Source of the DNA: Streptomyces sp. NBC_00663
GTDB taxonomy: Bacteria; Actinomycetota; Actinomycetes; Streptomycetales; Streptomycetaceae
DNA length: 64,000 bases
NCBI RefSeq assembly: GCF_036226885.1
Contig: NZ_CP109027.1
Span: 7,812,001 to 7,876,000, forward strand
Reading direction: 5' to 3'
In this document: one piece after another, positions 53,213-60,424 of the stretch
Layout: each line of letters opens with the position of its first letter
Position numbering within the stretch: position 1 is the stretch's first letter
Position numbers and translations under genes: made by a program
Notes under the pieces: generated by a model
What the model was told of the DNA's origin: nothing
Databases searched by the model: none
Seen by the model: the letters and a program-made list of their open reading frames with translations, nothing else

Positions 53213-54660
53213 AGGTGCCCCGGCCGCACACGATGCGCGCCCGGCTCACCCTCGGCCTGGTGGTGCTGCTGGCGGTGAGCTGCGCCGCGGTCGGCGTGGC
53301 CGCCGTCGTCGGACTGCGCGGCTTTCTCACCGGCCGCCTCGACGAGCAGCTGGCCGAGGCGGGGAACCGGTTCGCGGTGAGCCTGGAGCACAAGGGAGAC
53401 CTTCCCGGCGCCTCCGGCGACCACGACAGTGACGATCGCGGCGACACCCGTCGCCAGGCCACCGGCACCTTCGGCGCCCGGCTGGTCGACGGCACGGTCA
53501 CCCACGCCGCGGTCGTCCGTCCGAGCGGCACCAAGGACGTCACCCTGACCGAGCGCGACGAGAAACGGCTCGCGGCGCTCCCGGCCGACGGCAAGGGCCG
53601 CACCGTGGAGCTCTCCGCGCTGGACGACTACCGCGTGCTGGTGTCGAGCGGCCTCGACGGCGACACCCTGATCACCGGGCTGCCGATGGAGCCCGTGGAG
53701 GCCACGGTCCACCGCCTCGAACTGCTCGCCGGGATCGTCTTCGGCCTCGCCCTCACCGTCACCGGTGTGGCCGGCGCCCTCTGGGTGCGCTGGTCGCTGC
53801 GCCCGCTCAGCCGGGTCGCGGCGACCGCCACCCGGGTCAGCGAACTCCCACTGGCCAGCGGCGAGGTGGCGCTGCCGCCCCGGGCCCCGGTATCGGACCC
53901 CCGCAGTGAGATCGGCCGGGTCGCCGGCGCCTTCAACCGCATGCTGGGCCATGTCGAGGACGCCCTCACCAAACGGCACGCCAGCGAGGAGCGGCTGCGC
54001 AGCTTCGCGGCCGACGCCAGCCATGAACTGCGCACCCCGGTCGCGTCGGTGCGCGGCCACGCGGAACTGGCGTTGCTGCACCCCGGCCCGGTTCCGCCGG
54101 AGATCACCCGGGCCCTGGAACGCATCGCCGCCGAGTCGTCCCGCATGGGCGAGATGGTCGACGAGATGCTGCTGCTGGCCCGGCTGGACGCGGGCCGCCC
54201 CCTGGAGCGCCGCCCCGTCGACCTCACGATGCTGGTCCTCGACGCGGTCACCGACGCCCGGGCCGCGGGTCCTGGCCACCGCTGGACCCTGGAACTCCCC
54301 GAGGAGCCGGTGACGGTCACCGGCGACGCCCACCGCCTGCAACAGGTGGTGGCCAACCTGTTGGCCAACGCGCGTGGGCACACACCCGTCGGCACCGAGG
54401 TGACGGTCTCCCTGGAGACCGAGGACACGTCGGCCGTCCTCACGGTCCACGACGACGGCCCAGGTGTCCCTGAGGACATCCAGCCCGGCGTCTTCGAACG
54501 CTTCACCCGAGCCGACCGCCGCCGCACCGACGCCCCGGGTGGCGGCGCGGGCCTGGGCCTGTCGATCGTGGCCGCGGTGGCGGAGGCGCACGGCGGAGAA
54601 GTGAGCCTGCGGAGCACACCGGGCTCGACCACCTTCACCGTCCGGCTCAGTACCGGGTGA
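53209..54660 (+). CDS. Membrane sensor histidine kinase
   Basis: 483 aa. Two membrane helices (about 13-36 and 170-192) flank an extracytoplasmic sensor of about 135 residues containing a His/Asp/Arg-rich loop (GDHDSDDRGDTRR near 65-80). Then HAMP (about 193-260), HisKA with phospho-acceptor His in DASHELRTPVASVRGHAEL and HATPase with NLLANARGH, DDGPGVPED and GAGLGLSIVAAVAEAHGG. Pairs with the adjacent response regulator. The acidic loop could bind a metal cation; that is inference. 3' end overlaps the convergent L,D-transpeptidase by 14 bases. Confidence 0.95.
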   Translation: MKVPRPHTMRARLTLGLVVLLAVSCAAVGVAAVVGLRGFLTGRLDEQLAEAGNRFAVSLEHKGDLPGASGDHDSDDRGDTRRQATGTFGARLVDGTVTHAAVVRPSGTKDVTLTERDEKRLAALPADGKGRTVELSALDDYRVLVSSGLDGDTLITGLPMEPVEATVHRLELLAGIVFGLALTVTGVAGALWVRWSLRPLSRVAATATRVSELPLASGEVALPPRAPVSDPRSEIGRVAGAFNRMLGHVEDALTKRHASEERLRSFAADASHELRTPVASVRGHAELALLHPGPVPPEITRALERIAAESSRMGEMVDEMLLLARLDAGRPLERRPVDLTMLVLDAVTDARAAGPGHRWTLELPEEPVTVTGDAHRLQQVVANLLANARGHTPVGTEVTVSLETEDTSAVLTVHDDGPGVPEDIQPGVFERFTRADRRRTDAPGGGAGLGLSIVAAVAEAHGGEVSLRSTPGSTTFTVRLSTG

Positions 54661-55351
54661 TCGCCGTACTCCCGGCCGTCGTACCGATCGCGATGTGCGG
54701 CTCCCGGCCCGGGTCGGCCCACCGCAGGATCCGCCGCATCGCCTCACCGGACACCGACACACAACCCGCCGTCGCCCCGGCGCCGTTGACATGAAGGAAG
54801 ATGCCGGCCCCCCGCCCGCGCACCGGCTTCGTGTAGTTGAACCCGATCACCATGGCGTACGCGTACTGCTTCTCGTAGGCGATCAGATGCTCGGACTCGG
54901 TGGCCCGGCAGTCCTTGGCGCGCGGCTCGCTCCAACGGTTGTAGACGCGCGAGTCGTTGTCCTGACACCACCAGGAACTCGCGCGCACCGGACGGTACTT
55001 GTACGAGGTCCCGCTCGGCGCGCCCTTGATGCCGAAGGCGTACGGCAGCTCGTACAGCCCCGCCGGTGTCGTGTTCGTCCCCTGCTTCCGCGAGGTGCCC
55101 TCCACGAGGCCGTTCGCCCCGAACCGCGCCGTCGCCGAACCGGCCTTCACCCACCGCCCGTTGCTGAGGTCCCACCAGGTGACCATGCCGGAGGTGGCGC
55201 TGCTCTTCGGGGCGACCGCGGTGATCAGCTGGCTGCCGCCCCCGGTGTCGGCCATGCGCGCGGGAAGCGGGAGTTGCCCGCCGTCGGGAGCGGCGCCGAG
55301 CACGAGGAGGGACGCGGACACGAGAGCCGTGGCGACGGCGGGGGAGCCCAT
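54647..55351 (-). CDS. Secreted L,D-transpeptidase (YkuD)-like protein
   Basis: 234 aa. N-terminal signal peptide (ATALVSASLLVLGAAP). Catalytic motif: His in GIFLHVNGAGATAGCVSVSG with Cys in AGCVSV, the HxxG...GC(V/I)S pattern of YkuD domains. TPAGLYELPYAFG is the conserved family segment ahead of it. It may crosslink or edit peptidoglycan, or be one of the actinobacterial relatives of unknown substrate. Three bases downstream of the PNPOx gene, thus probably cotranscribed with it. Confidence 0.88.
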   Translation of the reverse strand: MGSPAVATALVSASLLVLGAAPDGGQLPLPARMADTGGGSQLITAVAPKSSATSGMVTWWDLSNGRWVKAGSATARFGANGLVEGTSRKQGTNTTPAGLYELPYAFGIKGAPSGTSYKYRPVRASSWWCQDNDSRVYNRWSEPRAKDCRATESEHLIAYEKQYAYAMVIGFNYTKPVRGRGAGIFLHVNGAGATAGCVSVSGEAMRRILRWADPGREPHIAIGTTAGSTAITRY

Positions 55352-55354
55352 GGC

Positions 55355-55942
55355 TCAGACGGTAGAGGGCGGCAGCGGCAACGGCAGCCCGGGTAGGCCA
55401 TCCAGGCTCGTCGCGATGTGCTCCTTCTTGGCGAAGTAGGCGCTCAGGGAGTCGTCGTCCTCGCGCGCGAAGCGCCGGGCGTGCAGATCGCGGTCCTCGT
55501 CGTACGTCATGAAGGGCACCGCGTAGCCGCAGGAGTCGCGGATCTGCCGGGCCGTCACGACGATGATCGCCCGCAGACCGTGCAGGCTCGGGTCGATGTC
55601 CGGGAAGTGCGTGAGCAGTTCCTTGAAGCGGGGGTCGTCGCGCAGCACCGCCTCGCCCTCGCCGTGCACCCGGACGATGTTGGGCGGGCCCTGGAAGGCA
55701 CACCACATGAGCGTGATCCGGCCGTTCTCCCGCAGATGGGCGACCGTCTCCGCGGTGGAGCCGGCGAAGTCCAGGTAGGCGACGGTGAGTTCGTCGAGGA
55801 CCGCGAAGGATCCCTTGAGCCCCTTGGGGGAGAGGTTGACCGTGCCGTCGCCGGAGAGGGGGGCGGTCGCGGTGAAGAAGAGGGGCTGCGCCTCGATGAA
55901 AGTGCGCAGCCGGCCGTCTATACGCTCGTAAGTCTTTCCCAT
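55355..55942 (-). CDS. Pyridoxamine 5'-phosphate oxidase-family protein
   Basis: 195 aa. Split-barrel flavin fold: FFTATAPLSGDGTVNLSPKG, VAYLDFAGSTAETVAHLRENGR in pieces and PPNIVRVHGEGEAV are the conserved strands. Members reduce F420 or bind FMN; true PNPOx activity is unlikely without the C-terminal dimer motif. Start ATG 55942 is only 8 bases from a well-formed -10, so the mRNA should be leaderless. Confidence 0.9.
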   Translation of the reverse strand: MGKTYERIDGRLRTFIEAQPLFFTATAPLSGDGTVNLSPKGLKGSFAVLDELTVAYLDFAGSTAETVAHLRENGRITLMWCAFQGPPNIVRVHGEGEAVLRDDPRFKELLTHFPDIDPSLHGLRAIIVVTARQIRDSCGYAVPFMTYDEDRDLHARRFAREDDDSLSAYFAKKEHIATSLDGLPGLPLPLPPSTV

Positions 55943-55950
55943 GTCTAACG

Positions 55951-55980
55951 ATTATGGGTGCAGGTATTTCGCCTGTCTAA
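55951..55980 (-). promoter_or_regulatory. Promoter of the PNPOx-ldt operon, probably leaderless
   Basis: On the minus strand: -35 TTAGAC (55980-55975), 18-bp spacer, -10 CATAAT (55956-55951), then the ATG at 55942. TTAGACA also recurs at the start codon (TTAGACATG), giving a direct repeat that overlaps both promoter ends. Confidence 0.6.
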
Positions 55981-56063
55981 TGAATTGGCCCGCCGCTTCC
56001 CAGGCCCCCGCCGTGGCCGCCCCGGCCGGCGCATCACTCGGGGCGGCCACAGCACCTGTCACG

Positions 56064-56945
56064 TCACTGGGTGAGCGTGCAGGTGGCCAGGGAACCGAGG
56101 CCCTGGGGCTTCTCGGCGGTGCGGCCGATGGAGATGGCGATGCGGTCGATCGTGGACGTCCGCTTGTCCGCCAGCGGGCCGAGGATGGCGTTCTGGACGA
56201 AGTTGGGTCCGCCCTGGCCGACCGTGTTGACCAGGCGCGTGTTCGCCTCGTCGATCTGGGTCTGGAGCAGCGCGAGGTTGCGGTCGACCTCGGCCTGCGC
56301 GGAGGCCGGGACGGCGGGGAGCTGGGAGGCGACGTCCGGGCAGGTGATGGTGCCGACGCCGGCGTTGTCCGCGTCGCCCGTGTCCTCGCCCGCGTTGCCG
56401 GTGTCCTGTCCGGCGTCCTGGCCCGTGTCCCCGGCGGCCTCCGAGGCGGGGGCGCTCGGCGTGGCCTCGGCCTCCTCGCCGGTGTCCGCGGCGCCGTCGG
56501 CGTTGAGGGTGCAGGGCGCGAGCGCGTCGAGACCCTGGGGCTTCTCCGCCGTACGGCCGATCGCGGTGGCCATGCGGTTGACGGTCGCGATCCGCTTGTC
56601 CTCCAGCGGGCCCAGAATGGCGTTCTGGACGAAGTTGGGTCCGCCCTGGCCGACGGTGTCGGCGAGACGCTTGTTGGCCTCGTCGATCTGGGTCTGGAGG
56701 AGGGTGAGGTTGCGGTCGATCTCGGCCTGCGCGCTCGCCGGGATGTCCGGGAGCTGGGAGGCGACGTCCGGGCAGGTGATGGTGCCGGGGCTCGCGAGGG
56801 TGCGGGCGGTGTCGTTGCCGCTGCTCTTGGAGCTCTCCCCGGCGAGGGCGGAACCGGCGATCACCGCACCGGTCAGCACCAGTGCGGTAGCGCTGCCGAT
56901 GAGGGCGACGCGGCGCTTGTTGTACTTCGGAAGGGCCCTGGACAT
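56064..56945 (-). CDS. Exported protein with two near-identical 90-residue repeats
   Basis: 293 aa. Basic start and hydrophobic signal at about 11-36 (VALIGSATALVLTGAVIAGSALA). Two repeats at about 54-147 and 196-291 share about 80% identity: GTITCPDVASQLP...NLxLLQTQIDEAN.RL..TVGQGGPNFVQNAILGPL.DKR...IGRTAEKPQGL..L..CTL. Each has exactly two Cys, at its start and end, which could close the module as a disulfide loop. The spacer is acidic, rich in Asp, Gly, Ala, Thr. No family recognised. Divergent from argH. Confidence 0.85.
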   Translation of the reverse strand: MSRALPKYNKRRVALIGSATALVLTGAVIAGSALAGESSKSSGNDTARTLASPGTITCPDVASQLPDIPASAQAEIDRNLTLLQTQIDEANKRLADTVGQGGPNFVQNAILGPLEDKRIATVNRMATAIGRTAEKPQGLDALAPCTLNADGAADTGEEAEATPSAPASEAAGDTGQDAGQDTGNAGEDTGDADNAGVGTITCPDVASQLPAVPASAQAEVDRNLALLQTQIDEANTRLVNTVGQGGPNFVQNAILGPLADKRTSTIDRIAISIGRTAEKPQGLGSLATCTLTQ

Positions 56946-57073
56946 GCGGATGCCTCACAAGGGTCGGGAGTGTCGTGGTGTTCGTCGTGTGTACAAACGC
57001 GGCGCCTGCGTTCGGGGGGAGGTACGAGCAAGCGGTTTCCCATGTTCAAAGGGAACCTCAAAAACACGTCAGA

Positions 57074-57102
57074 TTGACGAATCATGCAGAGGTCTGCATA
57101 CT
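57074..57102 (+). promoter_or_regulatory. argH promoter with ARG-box palindrome
   Basis: -35 TTGACG (57074-57079), 17-bp spacer, -10 CATACT (57097-57102). The spacer and -10 hold a perfect 7-2-7 dyad: ATGCAGA (57084-57090), GG, TCTGCAT (57093-57099), followed by another ATGCAT at 57104-57109. An ArgR hexamer here would block RNA polymerase. Confidence 0.75.
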
Positions 57103-57141
57103 CATGCATAACCTTGAATGCGGCGATGAGGAGCAACGCAA

Positions 57142-58572
57142 GTGAGCAGCAACAGCGGTGACGTCCGGCTCTGGGGCGGCCGTTTCGCCGACGGTCCCGC
57201 CGAGGCCCTGGCCAAGCTGTCCGCGTCCGTGCACTTCGACTGGCGGCTGGCTCCCTACGACATCGCCGGTTCGCGTGCCCACGCGCGCGTGCTGCACAAG
57301 GCGGGGCTCCTCACCGAGGACGAGCTTCAGCGCATGATCGCCGGGCTCGACCAGCTGGAGGCCGACGTCGTCGCCGGCTCCTTCGTCGGCACCATCGCCG
57401 ACGAGGACGTCCACACCGCCCTGGAGCGCGGCCTCCTGGAGCGCCTCGGCCCCGACCTCGGCGGCAAGCTCCGCGCCGGCCGCTCCCGCAACGACCAGGT
57501 GGCGACCCTCTTCCGGATGTACCTGCGGGACCACGCCCGGATCATCGGCGGCCTCATCGCCGACCTCCAGGACGCCCTGATCGGCCTCGCCGAGGCCCAC
57601 GCGGACGTGGCGATGCCCGGCCGCACCCACCTCCAGCACGCCCAGCCGGTGCTCTTCGCCCACCACGTCCTGGCCCATGCCCAGGCCCTCTCCCGGGACG
57701 CGGAGCGGCTGCGCCAGTGGGACGCCCGCACGGCCGTGTCGCCCTACGGTGCCGGCGCCCTGGCCGGCTCCTCCCTCGGCCTGGACCCGGAGGCGGTGGC
57801 GAGGGACCTCGGCTTCGAGCACGGCAGCGTCGGCAACTCCATCGACGGCACGGCCTCGCGTGACTTCGTCGCGGAGTTCGCCTTCATCACCGCGATGATC
57901 GGTGTGAACCTCTCCCGGATCGCCGAGGAGATCATCATCTGGAACACGAAGGAGTTCTCCTTCGTGACCCTGCACGACGCGTTCTCCACTGGCTCGTCGA
58001 TCATGCCGCAGAAGAAGAACCCCGACATCGCGGAGCTGGCGCGCGGCAAGTCGGGCCGCCTGATCGGCAACCTGACGGGTCTGATGGCGACGCTGAAGGC
58101 GCTCCCCCTCGCCTACAACCGCGACCTCCAGGAGGACAAGGAGCCGGTCTTCGACTCCTGCGACCAGCTGGAGGTCCTCCTCCCCGCCTTCACCGGCATG
58201 ATGGCCACCCTCACCGTCAACCGCGAGCGCATGGAGGAGCTGGCCCCGGCCGGCTTCTCCCTCGCCACCGACATCGCCGAGTGGCTGGTCAAGCAGGGCG
58301 TCCCCTTCCGTGTCGCCCACGAGGTCGCCGGCGAGTGCGTCAAGGCCGCCGAGGCCGAGGGCAAGGAGCTCGACGAACTGACGGATGACCAGTTCGCGAA
58401 GATCTCCACCCACCTCACCCCGGAGGTCCGCAAGGTCCTCAACGTCAAGGGCGCGTTGGCGTCCCGCAACGGCCGCGGCGGCACGGCCCCGAGCGCGGTG
58501 GCGATCCAGCTGGCGGAGGTGAAGGAGAACGTGGAGGTCCAGCACGCCTGGGCCACTGCGAAGAAGCGTTAG
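57142..58572 (+). CDS. argH: Argininosuccinate lyase
   Basis: 476 aa, GTG start at 57142 with GAGGAG upstream. Fumarase/aspartase superfamily: signature GSSIMPQKKNPD with the catalytic Ser on a flexible loop, GRTHLQHAQPVLF with catalytic His, and SRNDQVATLFRMYLRD. Last step of arginine synthesis (argininosuccinate to arginine + fumarate). It lies 10 kb from argCJBDR and has its own ArgR-type promoter. The argG gene is not in the window. Confidence 0.98.
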   Translation: MSSNSGDVRLWGGRFADGPAEALAKLSASVHFDWRLAPYDIAGSRAHARVLHKAGLLTEDELQRMIAGLDQLEADVVAGSFVGTIADEDVHTALERGLLERLGPDLGGKLRAGRSRNDQVATLFRMYLRDHARIIGGLIADLQDALIGLAEAHADVAMPGRTHLQHAQPVLFAHHVLAHAQALSRDAERLRQWDARTAVSPYGAGALAGSSLGLDPEAVARDLGFEHGSVGNSIDGTASRDFVAEFAFITAMIGVNLSRIAEEIIIWNTKEFSFVTLHDAFSTGSSIMPQKKNPDIAELARGKSGRLIGNLTGLMATLKALPLAYNRDLQEDKEPVFDSCDQLEVLLPAFTGMMATLTVNRERMEELAPAGFSLATDIAEWLVKQGVPFRVAHEVAGECVKAAEAEGKELDELTDDQFAKISTHLTPEVRKVLNVKGALASRNGRGGTAPSAVAIQLAEVKENVEVQHAWATAKKR

Positions 58573-58584
58573 GGGCAGCGCCGC

Positions 58585-58640
58585 CAGGGGCGCGGGGAAC
58601 GGCGCGAGCAACCACGAATCACCCGCACCCGCACAACGCA
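58585..58640 (+). repeat. Dispersed intergenic repeat, copy E
   Basis: CCAGGGGCGCGGGGAACGGCGCGAGCAACCACG (given in parts: CCAGGGGCGCGGGGAAC, GGCGCGAGCAACCACG) and ACCCGCACCCGCAC, 13 bases after the argH stop. Diverged but clearly the same element as copy A. Confidence 0.75.
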
Positions 58641-58721
58641 CCGCACCACCCGAGCTCTGAAGCGAAGGTCATCGCGGGTTAAGTTGGTGAACAGCCTTGA
58701 GCCGACCCAACGGAGCCCGCG

Positions 58722-59693
58722 ATGCCCTTCGCCCGCCTGGCCACAGCGACCACCCCCACCTGCCACATCGGACTGGGCCTCGCAGCCGTCGGCCGCCCCG
58801 GCTACATCAACCTCGGTCGCGGCGAAGACCTCGGCGACGATCGCAGCGTCGAATCGCTGCGCACCCGCACCCACGAACTCCTCGACGCCGCCTACGCCCA
58901 GGGCGTCCGCTACTTCGACGCGGCCCGCTCCTACGGCCGTTCCGAGGAGTTCCTCGCGGACTGGCTCAACGCCGACCCCGGCCGGAACGACGTGGTCATC
59001 GGCAGCAAGTGGGGCTACACCTACACCGCCGCCTGGACCACCGACGCCGAGAAGCACGAGGTCAAGGACCACGGCCTCGACACCTACGAACGCCAGCGCC
59101 GCGAAACCGCCGAGCTCCTCGGCGACCACCTGGACCTCTATCAAATCCACTCGGTGACCCCGGACAGCCCGGCCCTCACCGACAAGGAACTGCACGGCAA
59201 GCTCGCCGAGGCCGCCGCCGACGGCATCAGCATCGGCTTCTCCACCAGCGGCCCCGCCCAGGCGGACGCCATCCGCGCCGCCCTGGAGGTGACGGTCGAC
59301 GGCGAGCCCCTCTTCCGCACCGTCCAGTCGACGTACAACGCCCTGGAGACCTCCGCCGCGCCCGCCCTCGCCGAGGCCCACGACGCCGGTCTCACGGTGA
59401 TCGTCAAGGAGGGCATGGCCAACGGCAGGCTCGCGGCCCCGCACGCGCCGGACACCCTGAAGGCCGTGGCCGAGGAGACGTCTCTCGGCTGTGACGCGGT
59501 CGCCCTCGCCCTGGTCCTGCGCCAGCCGTGGGCCGGTGTCGTCCTGTCCGGAGCGGCGACCACCACCCAGCTGGCCTCCAACCTGCACGCGGCCGTCGTG
59601 GACCTGGACGAGGACCAGCTCGCGCGGCTCGCCGCGCTGGCGGAGGAGCCGCGGGCGTACTGGGAGAAGCGCGGCAGCCTGCCCTGGCACTGA
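58722..59693 (+). CDS. Aldo/keto reductase
   Basis: 323 aa, ATG 58722 behind CGGAG. TIM-barrel AKR fold with catalytic Asp/Tyr in GVRYFDAARSYGRSEEFL, Lys in VVIGSKWGY and His in LYQIHSVTPDS; NADPH-binding VVLSGAATTTQLASNL. Broad carbonyl substrates possible; no pathway partner nearby. Confidence 0.92.
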   Translation: MPFARLATATTPTCHIGLGLAAVGRPGYINLGRGEDLGDDRSVESLRTRTHELLDAAYAQGVRYFDAARSYGRSEEFLADWLNADPGRNDVVIGSKWGYTYTAAWTTDAEKHEVKDHGLDTYERQRRETAELLGDHLDLYQIHSVTPDSPALTDKELHGKLAEAAADGISIGFSTSGPAQADAIRAALEVTVDGEPLFRTVQSTYNALETSAAPALAEAHDAGLTVIVKEGMANGRLAAPHAPDTLKAVAEETSLGCDAVALALVLRQPWAGVVLSGAATTTQLASNLHAAVVDLDEDQLARLAALAEEPRAYWEKRGSLPWH

Positions 59694-59724
59694 GCCGGCA
59701 GAACCCCTGCTCAGCACCTCACGC

Positions 59725-59784
59725 ATGAGACGTCCATGCCTTTAATGAGACGCTGATGTCTCATATGGGCTATGGTTGTCTCAT
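59725..59784. promoter_or_regulatory. Symmetric four-half-site operator of the TetR-MFS pair
   Basis: ATGAGAC at 59725-59731 and 59745-59751; GTCTCAT at 59758-59764 and 59778-59784. All four 7-mers are identical or exact complements, spaced 20, 13 and 20 bp, symmetric about 59754.5. The right outer half-site contains the proposed ATG (59783). The sequence TATGGT at 59771-59776 could be the -10 of a leaderless transcript. Confidence 0.8.
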
Positions 59785-60424
59785 GGCTGTCGACCGAGCT
59801 CATGTGCTGCGCAGTGCCGCGGCCCTGCTGACCCGCAAATCCACCGCGACCATGGACGAGGTCGCCAAGGGTGCGGGGATCAGCAGGGCCACCCTGCACC
59901 GGCACTTCGCCGGGCGCGACGCGCTCGTCCGCGCTCTGGAGGCACTCGGCATCGAGGAGTGCGAGGCCGCGCTGGACGCGGCCCGGCTCGACGAGGGCCC
60001 GGCGCGGGACGCCGTACACCGCCTCGTCCGAGAGATCGAACCGGCCGCCGCCCTGCTCGCCTTCCTCTACACCGAGAACCAGCTGTTCGAGGGGGAGGAG
60101 CAGAACCCCGGCTGGACCCGCATCGACGAGCGCATCGCGGCCCTGTTCCGACGCGGTCAGGACGTCGGAGAGTTCCGCATCGACCTGACCCCGGCCTGGC
60201 TCACCGAGGCGCTGTACGGCCTGCTGGCCTCCGGCGCCTGGGCGGTGATGGAGGGCCGCGTGGCGGCGAAGGACTTCACGTACATGATCGCCGAGCTGCT
60301 GCTCGGCGGCGCACTGAGGCATCACGCGGAACCGCACCCCACAGAACCGCTCCCCACAGAACCGCGTCGCGCAGAACCGCTCCCCACAGAACCGCATCGC
60401 GCAGAACCGAGAGAGGAATCATGA
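59783..60424 (+). CDS. TetR-family repressor
   Basis: 213 aa from ATG 59783 (ATG 59756 would add nine residues, inside the operator). HTH at about 5-50 (STATMDEVAKGAGISRATLHRHFAGRDALVRAL in parts: MDEVAKGAGISRATLHRHF). Ligand domain follows. The C-terminal 29 residues consist of Pro-rich pentapeptides encoded by a 15-bp tandem repeat. Stop overlaps the MFS start in ATGA. Should autoregulate and control the exporter through the symmetric operator. Confidence 0.9.
   Translation: MAVDRAHVLRSAAALLTRKSTATMDEVAKGAGISRATLHRHFAGRDALVRALEALGIEECEAALDAARLDEGPARDAVHRLVREIEPAAALLAFLYTENQLFEGEEQNPGWTRIDERIAALFRRGQDVGEFRIDLTPAWLTEALYGLLASGAWAVMEGRVAAKDFTYMIAELLLGGALRHHAEPHPTEPLPTEPRRAEPLPTEPHRAEPREES
60329..60409 (+). 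repeat. 15-bp tandem repeat in the 3' end of tetR
   Basis: Five full units starting GAACCG at 60329, 60344, 60359, 60374, 60389, then a partial one. Two alternating unit types (GAACCGCTCCCCACA and GAACCGCGTCGCGCA) encode EPxPT and EPxRA pentapeptides. Units are in frame, so copy number changes would only alter tail length. Confidence 0.9.
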
